A stretch of DNA of 64,000 nucleotides from Cysteiniphilum litorale (GCF_003428165.1 NZ_QLIQ01000013.1:1-64000); one strand, 5' to 3'. Shown: positions 1-13,907, counted from the first letter of the stretch. Translations and numbers: made by a program. The notes: generated by a model not told the origin, from the letters alone.

Positions 1-815
1 GCTTTACAGGCAAAGAGACCGTTAAAGATATGAATCTTGTTAATATGAATGCAAGATACTATGCGCCAAGTCTTGGCAGGTTTATGGCGTATGATCCAGC
101 GCCTCCTGAGGTTGATAATATCTTTAGCTTTAATCGTTATGCCTATGCGAATAACAATCCACTTAGATATATTGATCCGACAGGGCTTTGGTCAATCAGT
201 GGCATGTTTAGTGGTGACACGGGACATGACATAGCTGATCACGCCAATAGTTTTTCCTCAGGCATGAATAAGGGCATTAGTGGTGGATTGGTTGATCAAA
301 AATATAATCGTGATCATCAATTTACGCATATGGCTGGTGAAACCTTGGGCATGGTTGTCGGTATGGGCATCGGGACTACTGAAGCCCGCATAGCGACTGA
401 AGCAGGAGGCTTAATTAAAAGTGCCATTACTGCAGTTATGAAAGAAAAGAACGTTGCAGGACAAGTTAATGCAACGCGCGGCAGTAAAGTTTTTACCACC
501 TACACTAAAGTTAATCCTGCCACTGGCGAGACTTATGTTGGGCGTACCAGTGGTTATGGCGATATCGAAAGCATTATTGAACGCCGAGATGCTTACCATC
601 ATATGAATGCGAAGGGATTTCAAAGAGCACGAGTAGACGTCACATCGACCAATAAAGCCGCTATTCGTGGACGTGAACAGATGATGATTGAACACTATGG
701 TGGTGCTAAAAGCATGGGAGGGACTTCTGGTAATGCGATTAACGGAATTAGTCGCTTTAATCCACGCAAGCAAAGTTATGTAGATGCTGCTAGAAATGAG
801 TTTGGAGACGTGTAA
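1..815 (+). CDS. Rhs/YD-repeat toxin, C-terminal part (5' end outside the window)
   Basis: The reading frame is open to the left edge, so only the 3' end of a larger polymorphic toxin gene is present. Counting from the first Met in the window (base 30), residues 1-53 are the end of the Rhs core: a GRF motif, an NRYAYANNNP stretch and the terminal DPTGL that marks the switch to the variable tip. About 90 residues of Gly/Met-rich pre-toxin follow. Residues 155-245 look like a GIY-YIG/URI-type nuclease: Tyr158, then YVGRT (169-173) with Arg172, Glu216 in a RGREQ motif, and Asn244. In this fold those residue types bind metal and cleave nucleic acid, so the tip is probably a DNase or RNase delivered to competitors. 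A candidate immunity gene overlaps its stop codon. The Rhs assignment is firm; the nuclease class rests on motif reading. Confidence 0.85.
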   Translation, partial: FTGKETVKDMNLVNMNARYYAPSLGRFMAYDPAPPEVDNIFSFNRYAYANNNPLRYIDPTGLWSISGMFSGDTGHDIADHANSFSSGMNKGISGGLVDQKYNRDHQFTHMAGETLGMVVGMGIGTTEARIATEAGGLIKSAITAVMKEKNVAGQVNATRGSKVFTTYTKVNPATGETYVGRTSGYGDIESIIERRDAYHHMNAKGFQRARVDVTSTNKAAIRGREQMMIEHYGGAKSMGGTSGNAINGISRFNPRKQSYVDAARNEFGDV

Positions 816-1321
816 TGAAAAGACAGCGACGTAAAATTGGCAATGTATTAGAAATTAAAGTTAAAGATGACTTATATAGCTATGGGATTGAAATCAATGA
901 CAAAGGATATGTAGCATTCTTTGATTATTTTATTGACTCACCAGATAAATATAAACTAGATGATTTATTAAACTCACCGCTGATCTATAAGTTTTGCATA
1001 TCACGGTTTTTAGTAACTAAAAGTTATTTTAAAATCGTAGAGAACGTTAATGTAGAAGATTATAATATTGATACAACATTAAAACCACGTTATATACATG
1101 ACGCTTTAACAGGAAAATATCGTATTTATAATTGGCCGGATAAAGATATTCCGACCACTAAAGAATATATTATTGAACATAAACTTCAGTGTTTAGCTGT
1201 TTTTGATGGTGCAGAGCAAATTCAAGACTTATTATTATGTCTACACGAAAAAAGAGCATGCCAACAAATCTTTGAAGAACCATGGATTGATCCCTATAGT
1301 GACTTTAATTTAAAAGGTTGA
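815..1321 (+). CDS. Probable immunity protein for the Rhs toxin tip (Imm26-like)
   Basis: This 168-residue cytoplasmic protein has no signal peptide or membrane segment. Its start shares one base with the toxin stop (TAATG), the translational coupling usual for toxin-immunity pairs. The N-terminal half, basic at first and then strand-rich with a YSYGIEINDKGYVAFFDY stretch around residues 22-39, resembles the Imm26 pattern in which a kYgyG-type motif precedes an aromatic-rich strand. The C-terminal half is rich in aromatic and acidic residues. The position directly after an Rhs tip supports an immunity role. The Imm26 resemblance is from memory of the motif only. Base composition is more AT-rich than the toxin core, as is common for the variable cassette. 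Confidence 0.65.
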   Translation: MKRQRRKIGNVLEIKVKDDLYSYGIEINDKGYVAFFDYFIDSPDKYKLDDLLNSPLIYKFCISRFLVTKSYFKIVENVNVEDYNIDTTLKPRYIHDALTGKYRIYNWPDKDIPTTKEYIIEHKLQCLAVFDGAEQIQDLLLCLHEKRACQQIFEEPWIDPYSDFNLKG

Positions 1322-1374
1322 AATTTACCCAGACTGACCCACAGCGCAAGTTCCGGAGCAATAGGCCATATACT

Positions 1375-1483
1375 GCGGCTTCGACTAACGCTCAGCCAAT
1401 GCCAACTATAAACGTACCCTGAGCAGGGTCGAAGGGTGAGTTCAAGATCAATTGCAATGTGGCTTCGACTAACGCTCAGCCAA
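1375..1483. repeat. Intergenic repeat cluster (two direct units and one inverted unit)
   Basis: A 23-25-base unit with the core CTTCGACTAACGCTCAGCC occurs at 1375-1399 and again at 1459-1483. Between them, at 1414-1440, lies an inverted relative (CCTGAGCAGGGTCGAAGG). The cluster sits between the convergent immunity gene and deaD, so it may also act as a bidirectional 3' end. A related unit occurs at 54602-54743. Confidence 0.7.
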
Positions 1484-1526
1484 CACTGCAGTAGGGTCGT
1501 ATCGCATACGCCCTATGTCTTAACTC

Positions 1527-3281
1527 TTATCTTTTATCTTCTTTGATTTCAAGCTTCTTACCCGCTACCCACACTTTCTTTAAATGCTCAATAACATTCT
1601 TTGGTGTATCGCTCGGTAAATCAACGGTACTGAATTGATCAAATAATTTGATATGTCCTATATTACGGCTATTAATACCCGCTTCATTGGCAATTGCACC
1701 AACGATATTGCGCGGCTCAACACCATCACTACGACCCACCTCGATGCGATAAGTCGTCATATCCATATCTGGTGAGCGACGCGATCCTCTATCACGATCA
1801 CCACGTCCGCCACGCTCGTCACGACGTTGTGAGAATCTGCTATCGCGATCATTTCTGCGACCATCACGATCACCACGTCCGCCACGCTCTGAGCGATCAA
1901 AACGATCAGATCTTTCTGACCTTCTTGACTCTTGAACCTGAATTTCTTTTACAAAAAGTTTTTTATCGCCTTGTGCTAAAAAGGCAAGTGCTGCCACCAT
2001 ATCATCAGCTTCGGCACCATACTCAGTCGCAAATTCTTGCATTAATTCTTTAAATTTACTTAAGTCTTTATGACGGATAATCTCAGCAGTTTCATGCTTA
2101 AAGCGAGCAACACGCTTTTCAGTAATTTCTTTAGCACTTGGTAATTGCATCTCTTCCAAAGTATGACGAATAACACGCTCAAGCATGCGTAATTGACGCA
2201 AATCTCTGGTGTAAATCAATGAAATTGCATCACCCTCACGTCCAGCACGCCCCGTGCGGCCAATACGGTGTACATAGGCTTCATTGTCTTGTGGTAAATC
2301 ATAGTTAATGACGTGACTAATACGCTCGACATCCAAACCACGTGCCACAACATCTGTTGCCACAAGAATATTAATTTTAGACGCTTTTAACTGGTCAATT
2401 ATATACTCACGTTGGTTTTGTTGCATATCACCATTAATCGCTGCAGCTAAGTGACCACGCGCTTTTAAGCCATCAGCTACTTCGATGGTTGATGTTTTGG
2501 TTTTAACAAACACCATTACACCATCGGTATCTTCAACTTCTAATACGCGATCAAGCGCATCTAATTTAGATAAACCTTTGACCACTAAAAAGCGTTGATG
2601 AATTGTCTTAGCAGTTGCTGCTTTTGTTTTGATCTGTACTTTGCATGGTTCACGTAGATATTCATTAACAATATCCAACACATCACGCGGCATAGTTGCT
2701 GAGAATAGCAAACGCTGACATGCTTCCGGCGTGTGTGACAACACCCATTTAACATCATCAATAAAGCCCATACGTAACATTTCATCCGCTTCGTCTAACA
2801 CTAATGCTTTTAATGCGTCTAGCTTTAATGTGCCTTTACGCATATGATCCATTACACGACCTGCAGTTCCAACGACAACCTGCACGCCACGACGTAATGC
2901 CTGAATTTGACGACCATATTCTTGACCACCATAAATAGAAGCAACTTCAAGCTTGGCAATATTCTTAGAAAAAGATTCAAATGCTTCAGCCACCTGGATC
3001 GCAAGCTCACGTGTTGGGGTTAACACCAATACTTGCGGCATACGTTCGTTGCCAGATAGATCCATGTTATTTAAAAGTGGCAATGCAAATGCTGCGGTTT
3101 TACCGGTTCCAGTTTGCGCTTGCCCTAATACATCACGACCTTGCAATACAAAAGGAATCGTATTTGCTTGGATCGGTGTGGGTGTTTGGTAACCCATTGC
3201 TTCAATAGCTGACAATATCTTGCCGTTTAAGCCCAAATTATGAAAGCTTAATTCTTGAGATTCATTATTCTCGGTACTCAT
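1527..3281 (-). CDS. deaD: DEAD-box ATP-dependent RNA helicase DeaD/CsdA
   Basis: The 584-residue protein unwinds RNA, typically assisting ribosome assembly and mRNA turnover in the cold. Motifs appear in order: Q-motif region near residues 12-40, AQTGTGKT (Walker A) at 55-62, PTRELA, DEAD near 165, SAT, then VARGLD and HRIGRTGRAG in the second RecA-like domain. An Arg/Asp/Gly-rich tract of about 55 residues follows (GGRGDRD repeated), then a DbpA-type RNA-binding domain at the C terminus. This domain order separates DeaD from RhlB, RhlE and SrmB. About 280 bases of non-coding sequence lie upstream, room for the long leader often seen on deaD, but I cannot identify a defined element there. 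Confidence 0.95.
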   Translation of the reverse strand: MSTENNESQELSFHNLGLNGKILSAIEAMGYQTPTPIQANTIPFVLQGRDVLGQAQTGTGKTAAFALPLLNNMDLSGNERMPQVLVLTPTRELAIQVAEAFESFSKNIAKLEVASIYGGQEYGRQIQALRRGVQVVVGTAGRVMDHMRKGTLKLDALKALVLDEADEMLRMGFIDDVKWVLSHTPEACQRLLFSATMPRDVLDIVNEYLREPCKVQIKTKAATAKTIHQRFLVVKGLSKLDALDRVLEVEDTDGVMVFVKTKTSTIEVADGLKARGHLAAAINGDMQQNQREYIIDQLKASKINILVATDVVARGLDVERISHVINYDLPQDNEAYVHRIGRTGRAGREGDAISLIYTRDLRQLRMLERVIRHTLEEMQLPSAKEITEKRVARFKHETAEIIRHKDLSKFKELMQEFATEYGAEADDMVAALAFLAQGDKKLFVKEIQVQESRRSERSDRFDRSERGGRGDRDGRRNDRDSRFSQRRDERGGRGDRDRGSRRSPDMDMTTYRIEVGRSDGVEPRNIVGAIANEAGINSRNIGHIKLFDQFSTVDLPSDTPKNVIEHLKKVWVAGKKLEIKEDKR

Positions 3282-3529
3282 AGTGATTTAAAACCCAAAA
3301 GTTATGATACCCATCACTGCCCCTTCTGCGTTTTAAACGACTACAAACGATACGCGACGAGTATGTTGTTGATAAATTCAAGGCGCCATTGTACCTGAAT
3401 AAACAAAAAGGTACAGAACTATTTAAAGTTAATTTGGTTAAAATAACATCAGATCTTTTAAGACGCTTACGTAACTCAAAAATGTACGCCACAACTATTG
3501 GTCACAATCAATGTTCTATGATACCCTTA

Positions 3530-3545
3530 GCCAAATTTTTTTGGC
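3530..3545 (+). other. Short hairpin just before ubiC
   Basis: GCCAAA and TTTGGC form a perfect six-base stem around a T-only loop, ending 15 bases before the ubiC start codon. No good Shine-Dalgarno sequence is seen between the hairpin and the ATG. It could affect ubiC translation or be a chance structure. Confidence 0.3.
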
Positions 3546-3560
3546 AACTTATTTTGCTCT

Positions 3561-4085
3561 ATGACTGATCACTGGAATACGAAAGAAACGATTACACTAC
3601 CTGCCGAGCTTGAGCACTGGCTATTTGATGTCAAACGCTTGGGTGTCACTTTGGCGCAGTCCATCCCTAATATTGGCTTAAAGTGCATCGATGAATATCA
3701 TGCGCCGATGGATGATGATGAAGCTGAGCTTTTGAACTTAAATGAGCGTGCAAGTCGTATTCGCTTGATTAAACACCATCATCAAGATAACACTTATGTG
3801 TTTGGGCGGACGATTATCCCACAAAGCACTTATAAACGTTATCAAGATTGTTTTGATTCATTAGGTAATAATTCCATTGGTGAGCACTTTTTATTTAAAA
3901 ACACGCATATCACACGTAGTGAGTTCTATGTCAAACACTGTTCATTTGATCTCTTGAAGCACAAACTTAACTTAAATGATACCTTTCCCGCCAATCCATT
4001 ATGGGTACGCGCATCCATTTTCACACTGGATGCTGAGCATCAGTTATTAATTGAAGAGTTTTTTGTGCATATACCACCTGTTTAA
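3561..4085 (+). CDS. ubiC: Chorismate--pyruvate lyase UbiC
   Basis: UbiC removes pyruvate from chorismate to give 4-hydroxybenzoate, the first committed step of ubiquinone synthesis. The 174-residue length is normal for the family. Family signatures include an acidic and Arg-rich N-terminal half (ERASRIRLIKH), the VFGRTIIP stretch near residue 80, and a C-terminal W-x-RAS-x-F segment followed by LLIEEFFV. UbiA, the next enzyme, lies downstream on the same strand, but a 165-base fold-back element separates the two genes. The protein is cytoplasmic. Confidence 0.88.
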   Translation: MTDHWNTKETITLPAELEHWLFDVKRLGVTLAQSIPNIGLKCIDEYHAPMDDDEAELLNLNERASRIRLIKHHHQDNTYVFGRTIIPQSTYKRYQDCFDSLGNNSIGEHFLFKNTHITRSEFYVKHCSFDLLKHKLNLNDTFPANPLWVRASIFTLDAEHQLLIEEFFVHIPPV

Positions 4086-4094
4086 ACTTAAGCA

Positions 4095-4259
4095 ATACCC
4101 ATCGTAAATCATTTTGCGGTGTTTACTTGTAAAGTAGTTTGTGAAGATTTTGGCAAGTCGGATTGCAGGTAATAGCTAGGACTATTATCAAAATTCAACT
4201 TGCCAAAAGCACGCAAAATACAAAGCAAAAAATTCTGTAAAATGGTTTATGATGGGTAT
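4095..4259. repeat. 165-bp fold-back (MITE-like) element between ubiC and ubiA
   Basis: The two ends are near-perfect inverted copies: ATACCCATCGTAAATCATTTT on the left, and ATACCCATCATAAACCATTTT when the right end is read on the other strand. Pairing continues through TTTGGCAAGT on the left and ACTTGCCAAAA on the right, so each arm is about 80 bases and nearly the whole element can fold into one hairpin. It carries no ORF. A 15-base piece of the arm recurs at 25083-25097, suggesting a dispersed family. Confidence 0.85.
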
Positions 4260-4310
4260 AAAACAAGTATACTTAACCTCTTACTATAAATAATACTAAT
4301 ACCACTATAT

Positions 4311-5144
4311 ATGAAAGCATATTTTTACTTGATGCGCCTGCATCGCCCAATTCCTATCTTAATCATTCTTTATCCCACTTTATGGGGGCTTTTTGCAGCA
4401 ACCCCTGCGCTGCCTAGTTTCAAAGTGTTTATTATCTTTGTGCTTGGTGTGATTATCATGCGTACCGCTGGATGCATTTTTAATGACATTGCTGATCGCG
4501 ATTTTGACGGTCAAGTCAAGCGCACTGCCACGCGCCCCATAGCAACAGGAGACATCACCGTTAAACAAGCTGTTTTCGTTGGTGTGTTATTACTTGTTAT
4601 TGCTTTTATTCTTGTGTTACAGCTTAATCTTATGACTATTTTGCTATCGCTCATTGCTGTTATATTAGCGCTTAGCTATCCGCTTTTTAAACGCTTTTTT
4701 GCCGTCCCACAACTAGTGTTAGGCTTCGCCTTTAATTTTGGTATTATCATGGCTTATGCAGCCCAGATTAATCACATTCCTTTATCTGCTTGGATGCTCT
4801 ATCTTGCCACCATTTTTTGGACAATCTCTTATGACACGATGTATGCGTTAGCTGACAAAGACTACGATCTAACACTTAACTTACACTCCTCTGCGATTAC
4901 CTTTGGCAAACATAATCTTTTGATCATGAGTATTTTCCAGATACTAACCATTATTTGTCTTGCAGTCTTTGGCATGCTGCAACATTATAATACTGTCTTT
5001 TTCTTAGCCTTAGTCATCATTACCGTGTTATTCTTCTATCAGCATAAGACGTGGAAAAAAGGTGGCATTGCCCAATGCATTAAGGCATTTTCAGATAATC
5101 ATTGGGTTGGTCTTGTTATTCTATTGGCAATTTTGATGCAGTAG
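4311..5144 (+). CDS. ubiA: 4-hydroxybenzoate polyprenyltransferase UbiA
   Basis: UbiA attaches the polyprenyl tail to 4-hydroxybenzoate at the inner membrane. The 277-residue protein has about eight or nine hydrophobic helices. The two Asp-rich Mg-diphosphate motifs are visible: NDIADRDFDG with the following KRTATRPIATG, and YDTMYALADKDYD in the second half. It shares strand and pathway with ubiC upstream. The fold-back element between the genes may give the pair separate transcript ends. Confidence 0.95.
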   Translation: MKAYFYLMRLHRPIPILIILYPTLWGLFAATPALPSFKVFIIFVLGVIIMRTAGCIFNDIADRDFDGQVKRTATRPIATGDITVKQAVFVGVLLLVIAFILVLQLNLMTILLSLIAVILALSYPLFKRFFAVPQLVLGFAFNFGIIMAYAAQINHIPLSAWMLYLATIFWTISYDTMYALADKDYDLTLNLHSSAITFGKHNLLIMSIFQILTIICLAVFGMLQHYNTVFFLALVIITVLFFYQHKTWKKGGIAQCIKAFSDNHWVGLVILLAILMQ

Positions 5145-5182
5145 CTATACTTTATACATTCAATGCACAAAAAGGATTTTAC

Positions 5183-6432
5183 ATGCGCTATTTAAGCATT
5201 CTACTTTTAGGATATGTTCAGTTTGGTTTTAGCTGTACTGATATTTTTATCAATAAAACCCCTTTTCATATCACGGCACGCACACTTGATTTTCCATTAA
5301 AGCTATATACTCAAAGCTTTGAAACTTATAGTTGGTATCAAAAGATATTTCAAACAGATATTAATCTCACCCACATCACTTCTCGTGCTTTTAGCTTTTA
5401 TACTGGATATCTTGATGTTGAGAATACAACTAATCTCATTGCCAATCGCGATAAAGTCCCCGAAGGTAAACTTGCTCATTGGCAAAACAAATATGGTTTT
5501 TTCGGACGCTTAGGTTTTATTGGTTATACCTTAACCGATGGCATAAATACACAAGGTGTAAGTATCGCAGCGCTTTATTTACCAGGCAGCGTTTATCCCA
5601 AATACAATCCTCATGACCCGCGTCCAGCGCTTGGCATTTATGATTTATCCAACTTCATCTTGGGCATGGCATATTCAACCCGTGACGCATTAAAACTTAT
5701 TATGCAATATCAACTCGTTGAATCAGCCATGTATGCCACCAGTGGTTTATATATCAAGGACATACCATTGCATATTGTCATTCGTGACAAAACAGGACAT
5801 AGTGCCGTCATTGAGTTTATCGATGGCAAAACCATTATTTATGATCACGCCAAAGATGTACTCACTAACGCACCTGATTATGAATGGCAGATTAAAAATC
5901 TGACACACTATAACACTTTAAATGATAAAGACGCCAAAGCAAGCCTGCCATTTGCTCCTTTTATTCCTGACTATAAAACGGTTATTAAATATGCGCAACC
6001 TGAGGATGCCGGTCTTCTTGGTATGCCTGGAGATTACACATCCGTCTCACGCTTTGTACGCGCAAGCATTTTGACACGTGAATCGCCAACGCCACAAAAC
6101 ACAGATCAAGCGCTTTATCAAGCCAAGACAATTCTCTCAAGTGTGACCGTACCCTACTATGAGGCAACGGCAACCTTATGGCAATCAATTAAAGATCTTG
6201 ATAATAAATGTATCTACTATCGTGATTTACTGTATTACGATCGTGATCGCATAAAACAAAACACCTTAAACAATGGTTTTGTTGAGTATGATCTAACAAA
6301 GATGGATTTTACGGCACATACACCAGAGCAATTAAATTCAGGACTAAAGATCACCCCCGTGGGTCAGATTTCAGGGGTATTATCCATTAATGATATTCCA
6401 GGATTAAATGATGCCAAAAATTTAGGATTTAA

Positions 6433-6436
<4 letters not shown>
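5183..6436 (+). CDS. Exported choloylglycine hydrolase (Ntn hydrolase) family enzyme
   Basis: The family cleaves linear amides such as penicillin V, conjugated bile salts or acyl-homoserine lactones; the substrate here cannot be read from sequence. I chose the ATG at 5183, which has an AAAAGGA ribosome-binding site, because it gives a clean signal peptide: MRYLSILLLGYVQFGFS followed by Cys18. Removal would expose Cys18, the N-terminal nucleophile, followed by TDIFIN and ARTLDF with the family Arg and Asp. This matches Gram-negative periplasmic members. The length (417 residues) is slightly above that of typical members. The gene ends convergently with fadH, and their stop codons overlap. Confidence 0.83.
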
Positions 6437-10064
<3,628 letters not shown>

Positions 10065-10075
10065 TGCTTTAAATC

Positions 10076-10306
10076 CTAATGTTCTACATTCTTAAACTCT
10101 GGCACCACATAATCAAATGCATATGCCTTAATATCGTGCATTAGTAGCATGTACAACTTGAAATAACAACGCCTTGTTGCAAACTGCTTACTATCTTTGG
10201 TTGTATTAACCTCATGCAGTACCTCATCGTTTTTAATAGCTCTCATTACAAGTGAATAGCTACCACCCGTGTTTTGAGCGACTTTTTCATCTTGTCTAAG
10301 TTGAAC
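10076..10306 (-). pseudogene. C-terminal fragment of an unknown gene
   Basis: An open frame of 76 codons with no convincing start at its upstream end finishes 11 bases before the SEC-C gene. It reads through QNTGGSYSLVMRAIKND and on to FKLYMLLMHDIKAYAFDYVV, a protein-like sequence, so it is probably the 3' end of a gene cut off where the duplicated fadH piece begins. I do not recognise the family. If it was once full-length it would have been transcribed together with the SEC-C gene. Confidence 0.5.
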
Positions 10307-10310
10307 TTAT

Positions 10311-10720
<410 letters not shown>

Positions 10721-10722
10721 GG

Positions 10723-11928
10723 TTAATCTCTGTGATACTTTGCTTTAACATACTGATCAACGATCACCATAAATTCTTTAGCAATATGCTCGCCTCTTAA
10801 TGTATGCTTTTTCTGTCCGTCGATAAACACCGGGGCAACAGGTGCCTCACCTGTGCCTGGCAGGCTAATACCGATATTGGCATGCTTACTCTCACCAGGA
10901 CCATTTACCACACAACCCATTACCGCAACTTTCATGTTTTCAACACCGATATATTGATGTTTCCACATGGGCATTTGCTCACTGAGATAGTTTTGAATAT
11001 CATTGGCAAGCTCACGGAAAAAACTACTGGTTGTCCGCCCACATCCAGGGCATGAGGAAACCGTTGGCGTGAACGCTCTTAAGCCCATCGTTTGCAAGAT
11101 CTCACGACAGACTTTCACCTCATTGGTGCGTGGCGCACCTGGCTCTGGTGTTAAGGATACGCGAATCGTATCACCTATGCCTTGCTGTAATAGATAGCCA
11201 AGACTCACGCTACTGGCAACAATGCCTTTAATCCCCATCCCTGCTTCAGTTAACCCTAAATGCAAAGGATACGGGCATTCACGTGCAAGCTTTTGGTAAA
11301 CTTCAATCAAATCCTGAACATCACTGACCTTGCATGATACAATGATTTTATCAGCCTTAAGTCCCAGACGCTCAGCGTATTCTGCACTTGATAAAGCCGA
11401 CTCAATCAGCGCTTTATGCATAATCTCACGCGCGGATAACGGTACCGTCAGCTGACTATTCTCATCCATTAGCTTTGCCAGTAGCGCTTGATCTAAGCTA
11501 CCCCAATTGACACCAATACGCACTGGTTTATCATATTCAATCGCCTTTTGCACAATCTCAGCAAATTGTGTGTCCTTTTTGCGACCAAAGCCAACATTGC
11601 CTGGATTAATACGATATTTATCCAGTGCTTTAGCACATTCTGGAAAGTCTGCTAATAATCTGTGACCATTGTAGTGAAAGTCGCCAACTAAAGGCACATC
11701 ACAGTCCTTTTGTAATAAGCGCTTTTTAATCTCAGGGACGGCTTTAGCTGCTTCTTCATCATTCACCGTAATGCGCACAAGCTCACTACCCGCGCGATGA
11801 AGTGCTAAAACTTGTGACACTGTTTTTTCAATATCGGCAGTCGCTGTATCCGTCATCGATTGCACGACAACTGGAGCACCGCCACCGATTGTGATATTCC
11901 CTACTTTTACCGCAATAGACTTATGCAT
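10723..11928 (-). CDS. ispG: 4-hydroxy-3-methylbut-2-en-1-yl diphosphate synthase IspG (GcpE)
   Basis: IspG reductively opens the cyclodiphosphate MEcPP in the non-mevalonate isoprenoid pathway, using a 4Fe-4S cluster. The 401-residue protein starts with the TIM-barrel signature ([12 protein letters not shown]), continues with RINPGNVG, and has cluster cysteines in SSCPGCGRT and in [10 protein letters not shown] near the C terminus. Length is normal for the short bacterial form. It follows tal by seven bases and is probably co-transcribed with it. The fic remnant lies directly downstream. Confidence 0.97.
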   Translation of the reverse strand: MHKSIAVKVGNITIGGGAPVVVQSMTDTATADIEKTVSQVLALHRAGSELVRITVNDEEAAKAVPEIKKRLLQKDCDVPLVGDFHYNGHRLLADFPECAKALDKYRINPGNVGFGRKKDTQFAEIVQKAIEYDKPVRIGVNWGSLDQALLAKLMDENSQLTVPLSAREIMHKALIESALSSAEYAERLGLKADKIIVSCKVSDVQDLIEVYQKLARECPYPLHLGLTEAGMGIKGIVASSVSLGYLLQQGIGDTIRVSLTPEPGAPRTNEVKVCREILQTMGLRAFTPTVSSCPGCGRTTSSFFRELANDIQNYLSEQMPMWKHQYIGVENMKVAVMGCVVNGPGESKHANIGISLPGTGEAPVAPVFIDGQKKHTLRGEHIAKEFMVIVDQYVKAKYHRD

Positions 11929-11935
11929 AGTATGG

Positions 11936-12889
11936 CTATAGTCCTAATTTGTGTTCGATTAATTTCTCAAGTTTCACCGTATCAATGGCAAACTTACGAA
12001 TACCTTCGGCTAATTTCTCTGTTGCCATTGGGCTTTCATTCATTGCCCATCTAAAATCACCTTCTGTTAATTTACGATCTGGCTGACTGGTTTTCTCAAT
12101 CTCAACTAACTGCCTATTTAACGTATTATCATCCTGCTGTAACTGCTGTAATAAGTTTGGCGCAATCGTCAATGCATCACATCCTGCTAAGGCTTCCACT
12201 TGTCCCACATGGCGGAAACTTGCCCCCATCACAATTGTTTGATAACCATAACGCTTGTAATGCTGATAAATTTCTTTAACCGATAACACGCCGTTATCTT
12301 CACTGACATCAGGGAAGTTTGTTGCACCTTGCTCTTTCATATACCAGTCAGTAATGCGCCCAACAAAAGGTGAAATCAAAAAGACTTTAGCCTGAGCACA
12401 GGCGATGGCTTGGGCAATACTAAACATCAAAGTTAAATTACAGTTCACCCCCTCTTTTTCAAGCACTTCAGCGGCTTTAATCCCTTCCCAAGTTGATGCA
12501 ATCTTGATAAGCACACGCGATTTATCAACACCGGCTTCTTGGTATTTATGAATTAAACGACGCGCGTAATCAATCGTCGCCTCTGTATCAAACGATAAAC
12601 GCGCATCAACTTCAGTGGAAACACGTCCAGGAATCACCTTTAAAATCTCAACACCGAAACTTACTGCCATATCAAGCATTGCCTCATCAACGCGTGATTT
12701 ACCACTTAAGTGTGCACTTTTTGCTAGCGCTTGATCAATCACATAATTGTATGCAGGCATTTTAGCTGCATTTAATAACAAGCTTGGGTTAGTTGTCGCA
12801 TCAACGGGTTGGTAGGCTTCGATTTGCGCGAAATCACCGGTATCGGCAACCACTTTGGTCATTTGTTTTAACTGTTCTAATTTATTCAT
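11936..12889 (-). CDS. tal: Transaldolase
   Basis: Transaldolase transfers a dihydroxyacetone unit between sugar phosphates in the pentose phosphate pathway. I chose the ATG at 12889 ([11 protein letters not shown]) over the in-frame ATG at 12907: it is preceded by a GGA ribosome-binding site and gives 317 residues, the length of E. coli TalB. Typical features are [18 protein letters not shown], the Schiff-base lysine in [13 protein letters not shown], and NLTLMFS. The gene is upstream of ispG with a seven-base gap. Confidence 0.95.
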   Translation of the reverse strand: MNKLEQLKQMTKVVADTGDFAQIEAYQPVDATTNPSLLLNAAKMPAYNYVIDQALAKSAHLSGKSRVDEAMLDMAVSFGVEILKVIPGRVSTEVDARLSFDTEATIDYARRLIHKYQEAGVDKSRVLIKIASTWEGIKAAEVLEKEGVNCNLTLMFSIAQAIACAQAKVFLISPFVGRITDWYMKEQGATNFPDVSEDNGVLSVKEIYQHYKRYGYQTIVMGASFRHVGQVEALAGCDALTIAPNLLQQLQQDDNTLNRQLVEIEKTSQPDRKLTEGDFRWAMNESPMATEKLAEGIRKFAIDTVKLEKLIEHKLGL

Positions 12890-12983
12890 CTTGTTTTCCA
12901 CTTTCATTTTTTTCTTTTATCTATTTGACTGTGCCATAGCATATAGTTGATTAGCTTCACGCTCAAGCTTTACGCCCAGCAAT

Positions 12984-13907
12984 CTAGCAATATAACACTT
13001 CTTGTATATCCGCATAGCCCTCAAGACACATTAAAAGGCGATCCAAGCCTAAAGCAACGCCTGAGCACTCTGGTATGTGATCAAGACAAGCTAATAAGCC
13101 TTGATCAATAGGAACTGCTGCTTTACCAAGGCTTTGACGCAAATGTAAATCATGCTGAAAACGCTTGGCTTGTTCAATGGCACTTGTTAACTCATAATAA
13201 CCATTGGCTAACTCAACGCCTTGATAAAAAAGCTCAAAACGCTTGGCAACCATTTGCCCACTACTATCTGGCATCACGCGCGCCAAGGCAGCTTGCACTT
13301 GTGGGTAATCATAGACAAACACAAATTGATGCGCTTTCAGTTTAGGCTCAATGACATGGGTGAATAATACATCTAAGCACTCAATGATATTTGGACTGGC
13401 TAAACCTTGAATATTGCCCACATGCCGAGAAAGCGCTTTTTGCAAAGAGCTCAAGTCTGCCGTATGTGGATTTATGCCTATCAACTGCTCAAATAACGCT
13501 TTATAGCTAAAATACTCAATGGATGCTTGAGGCTTCAATATAAGTAACATTTGTGCAATTTCCTCACGCAATGCCATATCATCCAATCCCACACGATACC
13601 ATTCAAGCATCGTAAATTCATGGTTGTGATATTGCGCTTTAGGATCATCACGAAATGCTTTACAGATCTGATAAATACTGCCTGAACCCTGTGCTAATAA
13701 TCGCTTCATCGCATATTCCGGTGAGGTTTGCAAAAAGCGTATGCCTGACTGGGTATCAATAGCAAAAGCATCGATATAGGGATCACTCACAGGATATGGG
13801 TAAGACAAAGGAGTATCGACTTCTAATACATCTCTTTTGGCAAAAAACTTGCGGATTTTTGTAATATATTCAGCACGCTGAATCAGTGCGCTATTTGATG
13901 GCAGCAT
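12984..13907 (-). CDS. epmA: EF-P--(R)-beta-lysine ligase EpmA (GenX/PoxA)
   Basis: EpmA is a shortened class II lysyl-tRNA synthetase paralogue that attaches beta-lysine to elongation factor P, which relieves ribosome stalling at proline runs. The 307 residues contain only the catalytic core. Motif 1 region VLEVDTPLSYPYPVSDPYI, motif 2 FRDDPKAQYHNHEFTMLEWYR and motif 3 GVALGLDRLLMC are all clear. The N-terminal anticodon-binding domain of LysS is absent, which identifies EpmA. Confidence 0.93.
   Translation of the reverse strand: MLPSNSALIQRAEYITKIRKFFAKRDVLEVDTPLSYPYPVSDPYIDAFAIDTQSGIRFLQTSPEYAMKRLLAQGSGSIYQICKAFRDDPKAQYHNHEFTMLEWYRVGLDDMALREEIAQMLLILKPQASIEYFSYKALFEQLIGINPHTADLSSLQKALSRHVGNIQGLASPNIIECLDVLFTHVIEPKLKAHQFVFVYDYPQVQAALARVMPDSSGQMVAKRFELFYQGVELANGYYELTSAIEQAKRFQHDLHLRQSLGKAAVPIDQGLLACLDHIPECSGVALGLDRLLMCLEGYADIQEVLYC

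Noticed and set aside
1790-1900. Two near-identical copies of a 20-base stretch that could suggest a CRISPR or tandem repeat
   Set aside because: They encode the GGRGDRD repeats of the DeaD linker, in frame, with no spacers of even length.
3305-3325. ATGATACCCATCA near deaD as another copy of the fold-back element end
   Set aside because: Only about ten bases match and no second arm is present; chance is likely.
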